Below are positions 8,808 through 17,373 of a DNA stretch of 64,000 bases, piece by piece; position 1 is the stretch's first letter, and every line of letters begins with the position of its first letter. The position numbers and the translations under genes are program-made. Origin of the DNA: Arthrobacter sp. ISL-95 (GTDB lineage: Bacteria; Actinomycetota; Actinomycetes; Actinomycetales; Micrococcaceae). The stretch covers positions 62,001 through 126,000 of the forward strand of contig NZ_JAGGPR010000012.1 of the NCBI RefSeq assembly GCF_018613695.1, written 5' to 3'. The notes under the pieces are model-generated. The model worked only from the letters and a program-made list of their open reading frames with translations. It did not search any database and was not told where the DNA came from.

Positions 8808-9821
8808 CTAGAGCGCTACTGTCCTGAAGCCAAGGTTTCCGCTGGCGGAGTCCGGCGTGTTTGAGCTCCGCGCTGCGAGGCGGTAACGGTTGCAGTAGGA
8901 GTCGTGGCAGAGGTACGAGCCACCCCGCATCACCCTGCCGCGGCCGATGGAGGGGCCCCTCGGATTCTCCACCACTCCTTGGGCGAGGCACGTTTTGTAG
9001 TACTTGGGCAGGAACCAGTCGCTGCACCACTCCCAGACGTTCCCACTGGTTTGGTAGAGCCCATAGCCGTTTGGGCTGAAGGACTTGGCAGGTGCGGTCG
9101 TGAGGTAGCCGTCGTCCACTGTGTTGCGGGAAGGGAAATCGCCTTGCCAAATATTGCAGTTGTGAGCGGCGGCGCCTGGGGCAACGTTGTGCAGAGCATT
9201 GCCCCAGGGATAGCGCTGCCCGGACAGCCCGCCGCGGGCCGCGTACTCCCACTCCGCTTCCGTGGGCAGCCGACGCCCGGCCCATTCGCAATACGCCAAA
9301 GCGTCGTTGTGGGACACGTGGGTGACAGGGTGGTCGGGGGCCTCTGACCAACTAGAGAGAGGCCCGGTCGGGTGCGCCCAGTCCGCCCCACGGACGTTCA
9401 GCCACCAAGGGACGTTGTTGACCCGGTTGAGGATGTCATGCTTGTCGGCTTTCACGGCCAGATGGAACACCGCTGATGTACCGAAGATTTCCGACTCGGT
9501 ACGGTGCCCGGTGGCATCGATGAACTCAGCGAACTCTTCATTGGTCACCGTGGTGGCACTGATGCGGAAGGGTGAGACGAACACTTCGTGCACAGGTGAC
9601 TCGCCATCGTCCTTGTAGCCCTCGTTGAACGGATCGCCCATGGAGAACGTTCCGGCGGGGATATCGACGTCGAGTGTTCCCTTGGACGCTGCGGTGCTGC
9701 TTGCGGAAGGCTCGACGGCGGTGCGTACGTCCCGGTGTCCGTCCACCGCGCGCAGGGGGAGGGGCCGCCCCGGCTCGGAATGCGCCCGGGCGTCAGCGCC
9801 TGGGTTACAGCAGTCTGCCAT
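8808..9821 (-). CDS. Formylglycine-generating enzyme family protein
   Basis: 337 residues. An N-terminal Cys-Cys segment and a ~30-residue linker precede a complete FGE-sulfatase domain beginning IPAGTFSMGDP. FGEs convert a cysteine in sulfatases to formylglycine using oxygen and copper. The active-site pair is present as GGSYLCHDSYCNRYR, with C305 and C310 at the five-residue spacing of genuine FGEs; many relatives lack it, so this is probably a catalytically competent FGE. The ATG at 9821 has AGAAGG upstream; a GTG at 9845 is the alternative. No sulfatase gene lies in the window, so its substrate must be elsewhere. Confidence 0.9.
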   Translation of the reverse strand: MADCCNPGADARAHSEPGRPLPLRAVDGHRDVRTAVEPSASSTAASKGTLDVDIPAGTFSMGDPFNEGYKDDGESPVHEVFVSPFRISATTVTNEEFAEFIDATGHRTESEIFGTSAVFHLAVKADKHDILNRVNNVPWWLNVRGADWAHPTGPLSSWSEAPDHPVTHVSHNDALAYCEWAGRRLPTEAEWEYAARGGLSGQRYPWGNALHNVAPGAAAHNCNIWQGDFPSRNTVDDGYLTTAPAKSFSPNGYGLYQTSGNVWEWCSDWFLPKYYKTCLAQGVVENPRGPSIGRGRVMRGGSYLCHDSYCNRYRLAARSSNTPDSASGNLGFRTVAL

Positions 9822-9901
9822 CTCAACCTTCTGTCCGACTTCCACCTGCTAGTACTTTAGCGGGGGACCGTTGCCTGCCCAAGGCACATTTCTACCCTGG
9901 A

Positions 9902-9982
9902 CGGCGCACCACTCGTTCCCCGGCGGCGCACCACTTTCCGCCGCGTGCGCCTCTTGTGCCCCGGCGGCGCACCACTTTCCGC
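9902..9982. repeat. Intergenic GC-rich direct repeats
   Basis: The 12-mer CGGCGCACCACT occurs at 9902, 9924 and 9965. The last two copies lie in identical 24-bp blocks at 9918-9941 and 9959-9982 (starting CCCCGGCGGCGCAC and ending CACTTTCCGC). They occupy the 414-bp gap between the FGE gene and the sugar operon, upstream of its promoter. No open frame or RNA gene was recognised there. Confidence 0.7.
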
Positions 9983-10136
9983 TAAATGCGCCCGTCGTTA
10001 CGGGTGCGGATGGCGGCTGTGGGTGCGGAAGAGTCTTCCCTGAACTACCTGGACACAACGCTCCCCGTTCTGCGGATGCAGCAGACCTCCCAAGAATGAC
10101 GAAAAGTGATTTCCAGGATCAGTTTCGATCATGTTC

Positions 10137-10182
10137 TTGCATAAAGAGATGCCCATCACTTATTGTTTGTTAAACGGTTAAC
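10137..10182 (+). promoter_or_regulatory. Promoter and LacI-type operator of the sugar ABC operon
   Basis: A possible -35 (TTGCAT, 10137-10142) and -10 (TTATTG, 10160-10165) are 17 bases apart. Immediately downstream is an imperfect palindrome, GTTAAACGGTTAAC (10169-10182), of the form bound by LacI/GalR repressors, at the position where a repressor blocks initiation. The LacI-family gene in the same operon is the obvious candidate. The promoter hexamers are weak matches; the operator is the stronger call. Confidence 0.55.
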
Positions 10183-10235
10183 GAGCGTGGCTTGAATCAC
10201 ATTGATGGTTCCGGCTCGGTACTAGAGGAGACAGC

Positions 10236-11270
10236 ATGAACTCGACGACGGAACAGGCTCCGGCATTGCCCGTAGCCCGCCGAGTCGCGGGCCCGGCAGG
10301 TGGAAACGCCTCCGGATCCGGTCCCAGGAAACGGAAGAGAATCAGGGTCCCGCAGCAGAGTTTCCGGTCCCGTCTGAGACGAGACAAGCAGATGCTGCTC
10401 ATGATGCTGCCCGGTGTGGCCTTCTTGCTTCTCTTCTTCTACATCCCCATCCTCGGCAACGTCATCGCCTTCCAGGATTACCAGCCGTATCTGGGCATCG
10501 GTGACAGCCTCTGGGTGGGCTGGCAGAACTTCGTGGACCTGTTCGGCAATCCGGACTTTGTTCACGCTTTCTGGAACACGCTCTACTTGGCGGCCTGGCA
10601 GCTGGTCTTCCTCTTCCCGGTGCCGCTGGTGTTGGCCCTGATCGTAGATTCACTGATCAGCACCCGCGTCCGGCGGATCTTCCAGAGCATCGCCTACCTC
10701 CCGCACTTCCTGTCCTGGGTGCTGGTGATCGCGTTCTTCCAGCAGATGCTGGGCGGCGCGGGCTTCGTCAACAACCTCCTCCGGGACTGGGGAATGGACC
10801 CTATTCCCTTCATGACCAACCCGGAAACATTCCCGGTCATGGTGGTGGTCCAGATGATCTGGAAGGATGCCGGCTGGGCCATGATCATCTTTCTGGCAGC
10901 CCTTGCCAGCATCGACAATTCGCTCTACGAAGCTGCAGCGGCGGACGGTGCTGGACGCTGGCGCCGGATGTGGCACATCACGCTTCCCGGGCTCAGGCCC
11001 GTCATTGTCCTCCTCCTGATCCTGCGCATCGGCGACATCCTCTCGGTGGGCTTTGAGCAGTTCATCCTTCAACGGGATGCAGTGGGAGCTGGCGCTGCGG
11101 AAGTGCTGGACACTTTCACCTACTACACCGGCGTAGTGGGAGGCGGCTGGAGTTCAGGCGCGGCAGCAGGACTTGCCAAGGGCTTGGTCAGCGCCTTGCT
11201 CATTTACGGCGCCAACAAACTTGCCCACCGCTTCGGCGAAGACGGAATCTTCGCAAAACAAGTGCGCTGA
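10236..11270 (+). CDS. Sugar ABC transporter permease, LplB type
   Basis: 344 residues. A basic N-terminal tail is followed by about six membrane helices. The EAA loop that contacts the ATPase reads EAAAADGAGRWRRMWHITLP. The family (MalF/UgpA-like, LplB/YtcP group) forms half of the membrane channel of a carbohydrate importer. AGAGGAGACAG precedes the ATG. It is first in an operon with a second permease, a lipoprotein, a regulator and an oxidoreductase. No ATPase gene is in the cluster; such importers commonly share an MsmK-like ATPase encoded elsewhere. Confidence 0.92.
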   Translation: MNSTTEQAPALPVARRVAGPAGGNASGSGPRKRKRIRVPQQSFRSRLRRDKQMLLMMLPGVAFLLLFFYIPILGNVIAFQDYQPYLGIGDSLWVGWQNFVDLFGNPDFVHAFWNTLYLAAWQLVFLFPVPLVLALIVDSLISTRVRRIFQSIAYLPHFLSWVLVIAFFQQMLGGAGFVNNLLRDWGMDPIPFMTNPETFPVMVVVQMIWKDAGWAMIIFLAALASIDNSLYEAAAADGAGRWRRMWHITLPGLRPVIVLLLILRIGDILSVGFEQFILQRDAVGAGAAEVLDTFTYYTGVVGGGWSSGAAAGLAKGLVSALLIYGANKLAHRFGEDGIFAKQVR

Positions 11271-11311
11271 AAGCCCCGCTGACCCGTGCGCCTGCCGCAC
11301 AAGGAGAACCC

Positions 11312-12235
11312 ATGGCAACAACATTTTTCACCAGAAAACCTCGGGAGCTTAGCTACAACCCCAAGCGCCCGGTGTGGAAGGAAAAGCCTTCCGCGCTGTA
11401 TCAAACGGTCAAGGTAGTGGTTCTGATCGTATTCAGCGTGTCAATCCTCACGCCTATCCTGCTGGTAGTCTCCACATCCCTTGCTGACACGGAACAACTC
11501 GTGAAAGCCGGCGGATTCGTGCTCTGGCCTGAACGTCCAACTCTCGAGGCCTACGCCACCATCTTCAAAGGTCCCATGGTGCTGCAATCACTCGGGGTCA
11601 GCATGCTGGTCACCGCAGTGGGCACCATCCTGGCGCTGTTCGTCACCATCACCATGGCCTACGCCACCAGCCGCACCGTACTTTTTGGCAGGCCGGTAGT
11701 CCTCGCAGTCCTGTTCACGCTCCTGTTTGCGCCGGGACTCATCCCGTCCTTCCTGATGATCCGCCAACTTGGTCTGCTGGACTCTTTGTGGTCGCTGATC
11801 CTCCCGGGCATCTTCGGGGCCTTCAACTTTGTGGTCATGCGGTCGTTCTTTATGAATATCTCAGGCGAACTGATCGAAAGCGCCAGAATCGACGGCGCCA
11901 ACGACTGGCAGATCCTGTGGCGGATCGTGATGCCGTTGTCCAAAGCCGTAATCGCCGTCGTCGGGCTGTTCTACGCGGTGGGCTTCTGGAACTCGTTCTT
12001 CAACGCCCTGCTCTACATCAACGATCACAGCAAGTGGCCCATCCAGTTGCTCCTCCGCAACTTCGTAGTCCAAGGCAGTGGCGCAGCGGACCAATTGGGA
12101 ATCACCACCACACCGCCGCCGCAGTCCATTCAGATGGCCGTAGTGGTGGTAGCGCTCGTCCCGATCCTGATGGTCTACCCGTTCCTCCAAAAGCACTTTT
12201 CCAAGGGCGTCATCACCGGCGCCGTGAAGGGCTAG
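11312..12235 (+). CDS. Sugar ABC transporter permease, YtcP/LplC type
   Basis: 307 residues with about six membrane helices and the EAA loop ESARIDGANDWQILWRIVMP. This is the MalG-like partner of the preceding permease. AAGGAGAACCC lies before the ATG. The upstream gap is 41 bases and the lipoprotein gene follows after 89 bases. An extension of another frame through this gene (from 11788) is not real: the lipoprotein signal begins only at 12325. Confidence 0.92.
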   Translation: MATTFFTRKPRELSYNPKRPVWKEKPSALYQTVKVVVLIVFSVSILTPILLVVSTSLADTEQLVKAGGFVLWPERPTLEAYATIFKGPMVLQSLGVSMLVTAVGTILALFVTITMAYATSRTVLFGRPVVLAVLFTLLFAPGLIPSFLMIRQLGLLDSLWSLILPGIFGAFNFVVMRSFFMNISGELIESARIDGANDWQILWRIVMPLSKAVIAVVGLFYAVGFWNSFFNALLYINDHSKWPIQLLLRNFVVQGSGAADQLGITTTPPPQSIQMAVVVVALVPILMVYPFLQKHFSKGVITGAVKG

Positions 12236-12324
12236 ACCATCCAAAGAGCGCCGAAAGCTACAGCACCCAACCCCTACAGCACTCAAGCCACAAAGAAACG
12301 CAAATAACCAGAAAGGGTTATGCC

Positions 12325-13983
12325 ATGACGAGCACTACCTCTCAGGCTGGGTTCAGCCGCCGCGGTTTCCTTGGCCTCGCAGGCCTGGCCGTGACCGCTG
12401 CGGGTCTGTCCGCCTGCGGTGGCGGCGGGGCCGCGAATAACGGAGGCGCCGCTGCCTCCGCTTCGGTCAAGTTGCCCACCTATAAAGAGTTCACCGGAGT
12501 GACCCCGGACATCGCGGGTAACGCCAAGGGCCTCCAAGCCGGGTTCTTCAAGTTGCCCACCGCTGTGCAGTCCGTGAAGACGCCGCCGCTCACGGGCAAG
12601 GTGACCGGCCTGACCGAAACCTTCGACACCATGAGCCCGGGCCTGAAGGACAACCCGTTCTGGCAGCGCCTCAACGCCAAGCTCGGTGGTGATCTGGAAC
12701 TCCAGATCGCTGAAGATATCGGTGACGGTTACCCGGCGAAGTTCGCCACCGTCCTGGCCAGCAATGATCTTCCGGACATGATGTGGGTTCCGCCCAACCA
12801 GGGCATCCCCAATGTTGGCCCGATGCTCGAAGCCAAATTCCAGGACCTGACGCCGTACCTCTCAGGTGACGCCGTCCTTGAGTACCCCAACCTGGCCGCG
12901 CTTAAACCCGATTCCTGGAAGACCGCCGTCGTGAACGGCAAGATCTGGGGCGCACCCATCCCGAGTACCCCGTTCGGCCAGGTGTACCTTGGCAACCACG
13001 ATATGTGGGCCAAGGTGGGTGGCTTCGAAGCAGCCAGCGCCGACGAGTTCCTGGAGAAGGCCAAGGAACTGACCCGACCCGGTGACCAGCAGTACGCGCT
13101 GGAACCGGCGTACATCAACGCGCTGCACATGGTCACCGAATGGTTTGGTGCCCCGAATAGCTGGGCCGTCAACAAGGACCGCACCCTCACCCACCTCTAC
13201 GAAACCGATGAGTACCTGGCTGGCGTGGAGTTCACCGCCAAGATGTTCGCAGCGGGCGTCTTCTACCCGGATTCCAAAGCAGCTGACATTCGTTCGCGGG
13301 TAGCCAACGGCAGCGTCGCAGCCCAGGTTGTGGTGGGTCCGCACGATATCCGCAGCTACCGTGCTCTGAACCAGGACGCTCAGTTCGACATTCTCATCCC
13401 GTTCAGCGCCGACGGCAAGGTCAAGCCCGTCTACGACATGGGCTACGGAACCGTGGGTTTCACGCCCTTCAAGAAGGCGGAAGAGGGCAAGATCCGCGAG
13501 CTGCTCTCGCTCATCAACTACCTGTCTGCCCCGTTCGGCACGGTGGAGTACATGCAGAAGAACTTTGGTGAACTCGGCGAGGACTACACCATTGACGGCT
13601 CCGGCAATCCGGCGCGCACAGAGACGGGGACAACCAATGCGCCCGGCCTGGTCTCGGCGTTGAACATCATGTCCAGCCCCGAAAACGTGATCTTCAATCC
13701 GGGCTTCGACGACGACACACGGTACGTCAGCCAGCAGGAAGAAAAGCTGCTCGAATTTGCGTGGCGCAACCCCACCAACGGTTCCTACTCGGACACCAAC
13801 GCCAAGGTGGGTGCCAAGATCACCAAGCAACTGCGCGACAAGGTGGTGGACATCATCACCGGCCGCGCCAAGATCGACGAACTCAAGGACGCGGTGAAGC
13901 GCTGGAAGAGCGAAGGCGGGGACAAGATGCGCGACGAGTACGAGGCCGCGTTGGACCCTGACGCGCCGGTATTCAGGAGCTAG
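12325..13983 (+). CDS. Extracellular solute-binding lipoprotein of the sugar importer
   Basis: 552 residues. The signal segment has a twin-arginine-like SRRGFLGLAG start and a lipobox LSAC, then a Gly/Ala linker, so the mature protein is probably lipid-anchored outside the membrane. The body is a large family-1 solute-binding protein of the LplA/YtcQ kind (SGDAVLEYPNLAALKPDSW and VYDMGYGTVGFTPF regions). Relatives bind oligosaccharides such as pectin- or rhamnogalacturonan-derived sugars. The substrate here is unknown. The ATG follows GAAAGGG. It is the high-expression partner of the two permeases. Confidence 0.9.
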   Translation: MTSTTSQAGFSRRGFLGLAGLAVTAAGLSACGGGGAANNGGAAASASVKLPTYKEFTGVTPDIAGNAKGLQAGFFKLPTAVQSVKTPPLTGKVTGLTETFDTMSPGLKDNPFWQRLNAKLGGDLELQIAEDIGDGYPAKFATVLASNDLPDMMWVPPNQGIPNVGPMLEAKFQDLTPYLSGDAVLEYPNLAALKPDSWKTAVVNGKIWGAPIPSTPFGQVYLGNHDMWAKVGGFEAASADEFLEKAKELTRPGDQQYALEPAYINALHMVTEWFGAPNSWAVNKDRTLTHLYETDEYLAGVEFTAKMFAAGVFYPDSKAADIRSRVANGSVAAQVVVGPHDIRSYRALNQDAQFDILIPFSADGKVKPVYDMGYGTVGFTPFKKAEEGKIRELLSLINYLSAPFGTVEYMQKNFGELGEDYTIDGSGNPARTETGTTNAPGLVSALNIMSSPENVIFNPGFDDDTRYVSQQEEKLLEFAWRNPTNGSYSDTNAKVGAKITKQLRDKVVDIITGRAKIDELKDAVKRWKSEGGDKMRDEYEAALDPDAPVFRS

Positions 13984-14036
13984 CCTCAAATCAATAACGA
14001 ACCACCGCGAATCCGAAGAACACAGCAGGGGGAACC

Positions 14037-15107
14037 ATGGCAAAAGCGAGCAGCACCGGAGTCAGACCAACCATCCGTATGGTGGCCGAAGTGGCCGGCG
14101 TCTCCACGGCCACGGTTTCCTATGTCTTGTCAGGGCGCCGGGGTGATGGCGGGCCCGGGGTGTCGGATCCGACGGCGGAGAAGGTCAAGGCGGCTGCGGA
14201 GCGGCTCGGCTACCGCCCCAACCAGGCGGCCCGGGCTATCCGGACCGGCCGGACCAACACTGTGATCCTGTCGTTGACCATGCTGTCCGATCCGTGGTCC
14301 TTGTCCGTTATCGAGGCGGTGCAGAAGGCCGCGGTTCCGCTGGGTATCACGCCGATGATCCTGGGGGACGCCGATTGGGTCAAAGTCCTCGGCACGCACA
14401 ATGCCGATGCTGTGTTCGTGGACGCCGTCCGTCCTGACCAGAGAGATGCCCTGCGCAAGCTCGCCGAGCACGGAACCACGCTGGTGGTTTTTGATGAAGA
14501 AGTGCAGGCGGACGGCTTTGACGTTATCCGTTCCATTGCCGGACCTGGCTGCCGGATGGCTGTGGAGCACTTGCTCCACGGCCATCGCAGGATTGCTTGC
14601 TTGACTCCGGCGACGGCGGCCGGCACGTCCGGCGGCACAAGGTACCGGGCGTATGCCGAGGCGTTGGAGCATGCGGGCATCCAGGAACGCGAGGACTATG
14701 TGGGCTTGTTCGATGGCACCAGCGCGGGAGCGTACGCCGCGGCAACCCGGCTGCTCAGCATGCCGGACCGTCCCACCGCCATCTACGCCACCACGGATTA
14801 CGCAGCAGTCAGCGCCATCAATGCGGCCCAGCGCCTGGGCCTCGCGGTAGGTACTGACGTGGACATCATCGGCGTGGGCAACACCGTGGAGGGCGAACGG
14901 ATGTCGCCTTCGTTGAGCACCGTGGGTCCCGTTGACTTCTTCGACAAACTCGCCCGGCTGCTGCTGCGGCGGGCAACCGGCCCGGCTGACTCAACCCGCC
15001 AGGCTGCTCCCACCACAGCTGAGGACCCTGGCGTCCTGGACTTCCCTTGGCACTTGTTCGTGCGTGAATCGGCGCCGCACCGCAGCGCCGCAACCAGACT
15101 TTACTAA
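14037..15107 (+). CDS. LacI-family transcriptional regulator
   Basis: 356 residues. The N-terminal helix-turn-helix reads IRMVAEVAGVSTATVSYVLS, followed by the hinge region GYRPNQAARAIRTGRTN and a periplasmic-binding-like effector domain. GGGGGAACC precedes the ATG. It lies inside the sugar operon between the lipoprotein and the oxidoreductase, and probably represses the operon through the palindrome at 10169-10182 until a sugar ligand binds. Confidence 0.92.
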   Translation: MAKASSTGVRPTIRMVAEVAGVSTATVSYVLSGRRGDGGPGVSDPTAEKVKAAAERLGYRPNQAARAIRTGRTNTVILSLTMLSDPWSLSVIEAVQKAAVPLGITPMILGDADWVKVLGTHNADAVFVDAVRPDQRDALRKLAEHGTTLVVFDEEVQADGFDVIRSIAGPGCRMAVEHLLHGHRRIACLTPATAAGTSGGTRYRAYAEALEHAGIQEREDYVGLFDGTSAGAYAAATRLLSMPDRPTAIYATTDYAAVSAINAAQRLGLAVGTDVDIIGVGNTVEGERMSPSLSTVGPVDFFDKLARLLLRRATGPADSTRQAAPTTAEDPGVLDFPWHLFVRESAPHRSAATRLY

Positions 15108-15132
15108 GAAGAGCAGAAGGATATTGCACACC

Positions 15133-16317
15133 ATGGAAAAGGATTTGAAGGTTGGCATCGTAGGTTTTGGCCTGCGGTCGGGGCTGTGGAAGCACGCCCA
15201 TAAGCCGGGCCAAGGCTCGGAGGTGACCGTCGTCTGTGACCTCAGTGAGCGTGGCCGGGCTGACGCCGCTGAACGCATTCCGTCGGCACACGTCACAGGG
15301 GACCTTGAGGAGCTTCTGAGCAGCGGGATCGACGCCGTCCTGGTCCTGACCCCCGATAACCAGCACGCCGCCGTCGCAGTTCGCACGCTCAAGGCCGGCA
15401 TCCCCACCTTCTGCGAGAAGCCCTTGGACATCACCGTTGAGGCCGCGGACCGGATCCTGGCCACCGCCTACGAAACGGGAACGCGCCTGTATGTGGGCCA
15501 CAACATGCGCCACATGCCGGTTGTAGTACAGATGCGCGAACTGATCGAAGACGGCAGGATCGGCGAGGTCAAGGCGGTCTGGTGCAGGCACTTCGTTGGT
15601 CACGGTGGTGACTATTATTTCAAGGACTGGCACGCTCAGCGAGCCAACGTCACCTCGCTCCTGCTCCAAAAAGGTGCCCACGACATCGATGTGATCCACT
15701 GGCTTGCCGGTGGCTACACCAAGCGGGTTGCCGCCGTCGGCGATCTCGCGGTCTACGGCGACGTCGCCAACCGGAGCAATAACGCCGGAAAGCGCATGGG
15801 GGACTGGTTCTCCATGGACAACTGGCCGCCCACGGAGCAGAAGGACCTGGCGGAGGTGATCGATGTGGAGGACATTTCCATGATGAACATGGTGCTGGAT
15901 AACGGCGTGCTTGCCTCTTACCAGCAGTGCCATTTCACGCCGGACTACTGGCGCAACTACACCGTCATTGGCACCAAGGGCCGGATCGAGAACTTCGGCG
16001 ACGGACCGGGAGAGACCATCAACGTGTGGACCAGCCGGACGTCCGGCTATTCCGCGCCGGATGAGGTCATCACCATCAAGGATGGTGAAGGTGGCCACGG
16101 CGGCGCGGATCCACGCCTGATCGAGGAGTTCCTGCATTTCGCGTCGGAGGGTGGCCAAACCCGTACCAGCCCGATTGCTGCGCGGCAGGCAGTGGTCGCC
16201 GGCATCCTGGCGGCGGAATCGTTGCGCGGTGACGGTTCTGCCCGCGAGGTACCGGATCTCCCTGCCGAACTGGTGGCGTACTTCGACGCCGGTCAGCCCG
16301 CCCTGGTCCGCGACTGA
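15133..16317 (+). CDS. Gfo/Idh/MocA-family sugar oxidoreductase
   Basis: 394 residues. The Rossmann motif VGIVGFGLRSG is at the N-terminus, and the family signature EKPLDITVEAAD follows near residue 100. The C-terminal half is the mixed alpha/beta substrate domain. These NAD(P)-dependent enzymes oxidise or reduce sugars, inositols or their derivatives. As last gene of the importer operon it probably acts on the imported sugar after hydrolysis; the exact substrate cannot be read. The ATG at 15133 begins the Rossmann fold; the longer frame from 14932 overlaps lacI and is not used. Confidence 0.88.
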   Translation: MEKDLKVGIVGFGLRSGLWKHAHKPGQGSEVTVVCDLSERGRADAAERIPSAHVTGDLEELLSSGIDAVLVLTPDNQHAAVAVRTLKAGIPTFCEKPLDITVEAADRILATAYETGTRLYVGHNMRHMPVVVQMRELIEDGRIGEVKAVWCRHFVGHGGDYYFKDWHAQRANVTSLLLQKGAHDIDVIHWLAGGYTKRVAAVGDLAVYGDVANRSNNAGKRMGDWFSMDNWPPTEQKDLAEVIDVEDISMMNMVLDNGVLASYQQCHFTPDYWRNYTVIGTKGRIENFGDGPGETINVWTSRTSGYSAPDEVITIKDGEGGHGGADPRLIEEFLHFASEGGQTRTSPIAARQAVVAGILAAESLRGDGSAREVPDLPAELVAYFDAGQPALVRD

Positions 16318-16327
16318 CCTCCTGGGA

Positions 16328-17266
16328 CTAACCGGGGCTGGATAGCTCCACAAGCTCGGTCATGACGGTTTGAAGTGACTCGCAGACCGTCATGACCGAC
16401 TTCCGTTTGAGCGTCTCGGGGCGGGCAAGGATGTCGATCTTGCGGACGGAGTTCACCCCGGACAGCGGACGCAGCACCACGCCGGCATCCAACACCCGGC
16501 GCGCGGTGAAGCGAGGCAGCAGCCCGATCGCGCCACCGGCGGACACCAGTGCCGCCACGGTGGAATAGTCGTTGATGCGGTGCAGCACCTCGGCCGGCCT
16601 GCCGCTCACGGCTACGACGGCGGCCAACACGTCAGCGGGCGAGTACCCGTCGCGGCTGGTCACCCAAGGTTCATCCACGACGTCGGACGGCTCCAGTTCG
16701 CGCCGGGCCGCCAGCGGGTGATTCGCCGGGAGTGCGATGTCCAATGGCTCGTCGGCGAGCGGAATCACCGCCACTTTGTCCTCGGGCCAGGCCGGGCTGT
16801 TGTCCATCCTGTGCGCTAAAACCAGGTCGTATCGCGCGGCCAACCCCGGAAAATCCTCCTGAGCCACATCCTCATCGGAGAGTCGCAGGCGTGGCGACTT
16901 CCCGCCGTCGGACGCTGTCCCGGACGCCAAATGCGCCGCCAACGGCGCAAACAGCGCCTGACCCGCACTGTGAAAAGCGCTCACACTCACCGGCGCGTCG
17001 GGAGCGTCGTGATACGCGCCGATCGCTGCACGCGCATCTGCCATGGCGTTGACGACTGCGGCACCCGCCTCAGCGAGAACACGGCCTGCATCGGTGAGCA
17101 CCAACGCCCTGCCTTCTTTGCGCGTCAACGGCACGTCCACCGACTTCTGGAGCAGTGCGAGCTGTTGCGAAACTGCGGAGGGGGTCACCATCAAGGTCTC
17201 AGCGACAGCCTTGACGCTGCCCAGGTCTCCAAGCTCGCGAAGCATCTGCAACTGGTGAATTTCCAT
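16328..17266 (-). CDS. LysR-family transcriptional regulator
   Basis: 312 residues. The N-terminal HTH reads LGSVKAVAETLMVTPSAVSQQL, followed by a linker helix and an effector domain with two lobes. It is divergent from tdh-kbl with a 107-base gap, the classic layout for a LysR activator of threonine catabolism; that role is inferred from position. The ATG at 17266 is chosen; a TTG at 17272 is also in frame. No ribosome binding site is visible, and a TAGAAT hexamer lies just upstream, so the message may be leaderless. Confidence 0.88.
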   Translation of the reverse strand: MEIHQLQMLRELGDLGSVKAVAETLMVTPSAVSQQLALLQKSVDVPLTRKEGRALVLTDAGRVLAEAGAAVVNAMADARAAIGAYHDAPDAPVSVSAFHSAGQALFAPLAAHLASGTASDGGKSPRLRLSDEDVAQEDFPGLAARYDLVLAHRMDNSPAWPEDKVAVIPLADEPLDIALPANHPLAARRELEPSDVVDEPWVTSRDGYSPADVLAAVVAVSGRPAEVLHRINDYSTVAALVSAGGAIGLLPRFTARRVLDAGVVLRPLSGVNSVRKIDILARPETLKRKSVMTVCESLQTVMTELVELSSPG

Positions 17267-17275
17267 TAGCAAATT

Positions 17276-17331
17276 CTAAATCGTTGATTGAGAAGAATCT
17301 AGTTGTGCTAAATCGTCAGCGGCGCTCTAAT
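17276..17331 (+). promoter_or_regulatory. tdh-kbl promoter with a repeated CTAAATCGT element
   Basis: CTAAATCGT occurs twice in direct orientation at 17276-17284 and 17308-17316, exactly 32 bases (about three helical turns) apart. A promoter of the form TTGTGC (17303-17308), 17-base spacer, TCTAAT (17326-17331) overlaps the second copy. The elements are good candidates for binding by the divergent LysR protein. Confidence 0.5.
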
Positions 17332-17373
17332 TGACTCAGCAGCAGCGAAGCAGCCCTGGCAGTGAGGAATCCC

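Noticed and set aside
14866..16353. 495-codon minus-strand frame over lacI and the Gfo/Idh gene
   Set aside because: It covers two well-supported genes in antisense, with low-complexity translation and no motif.
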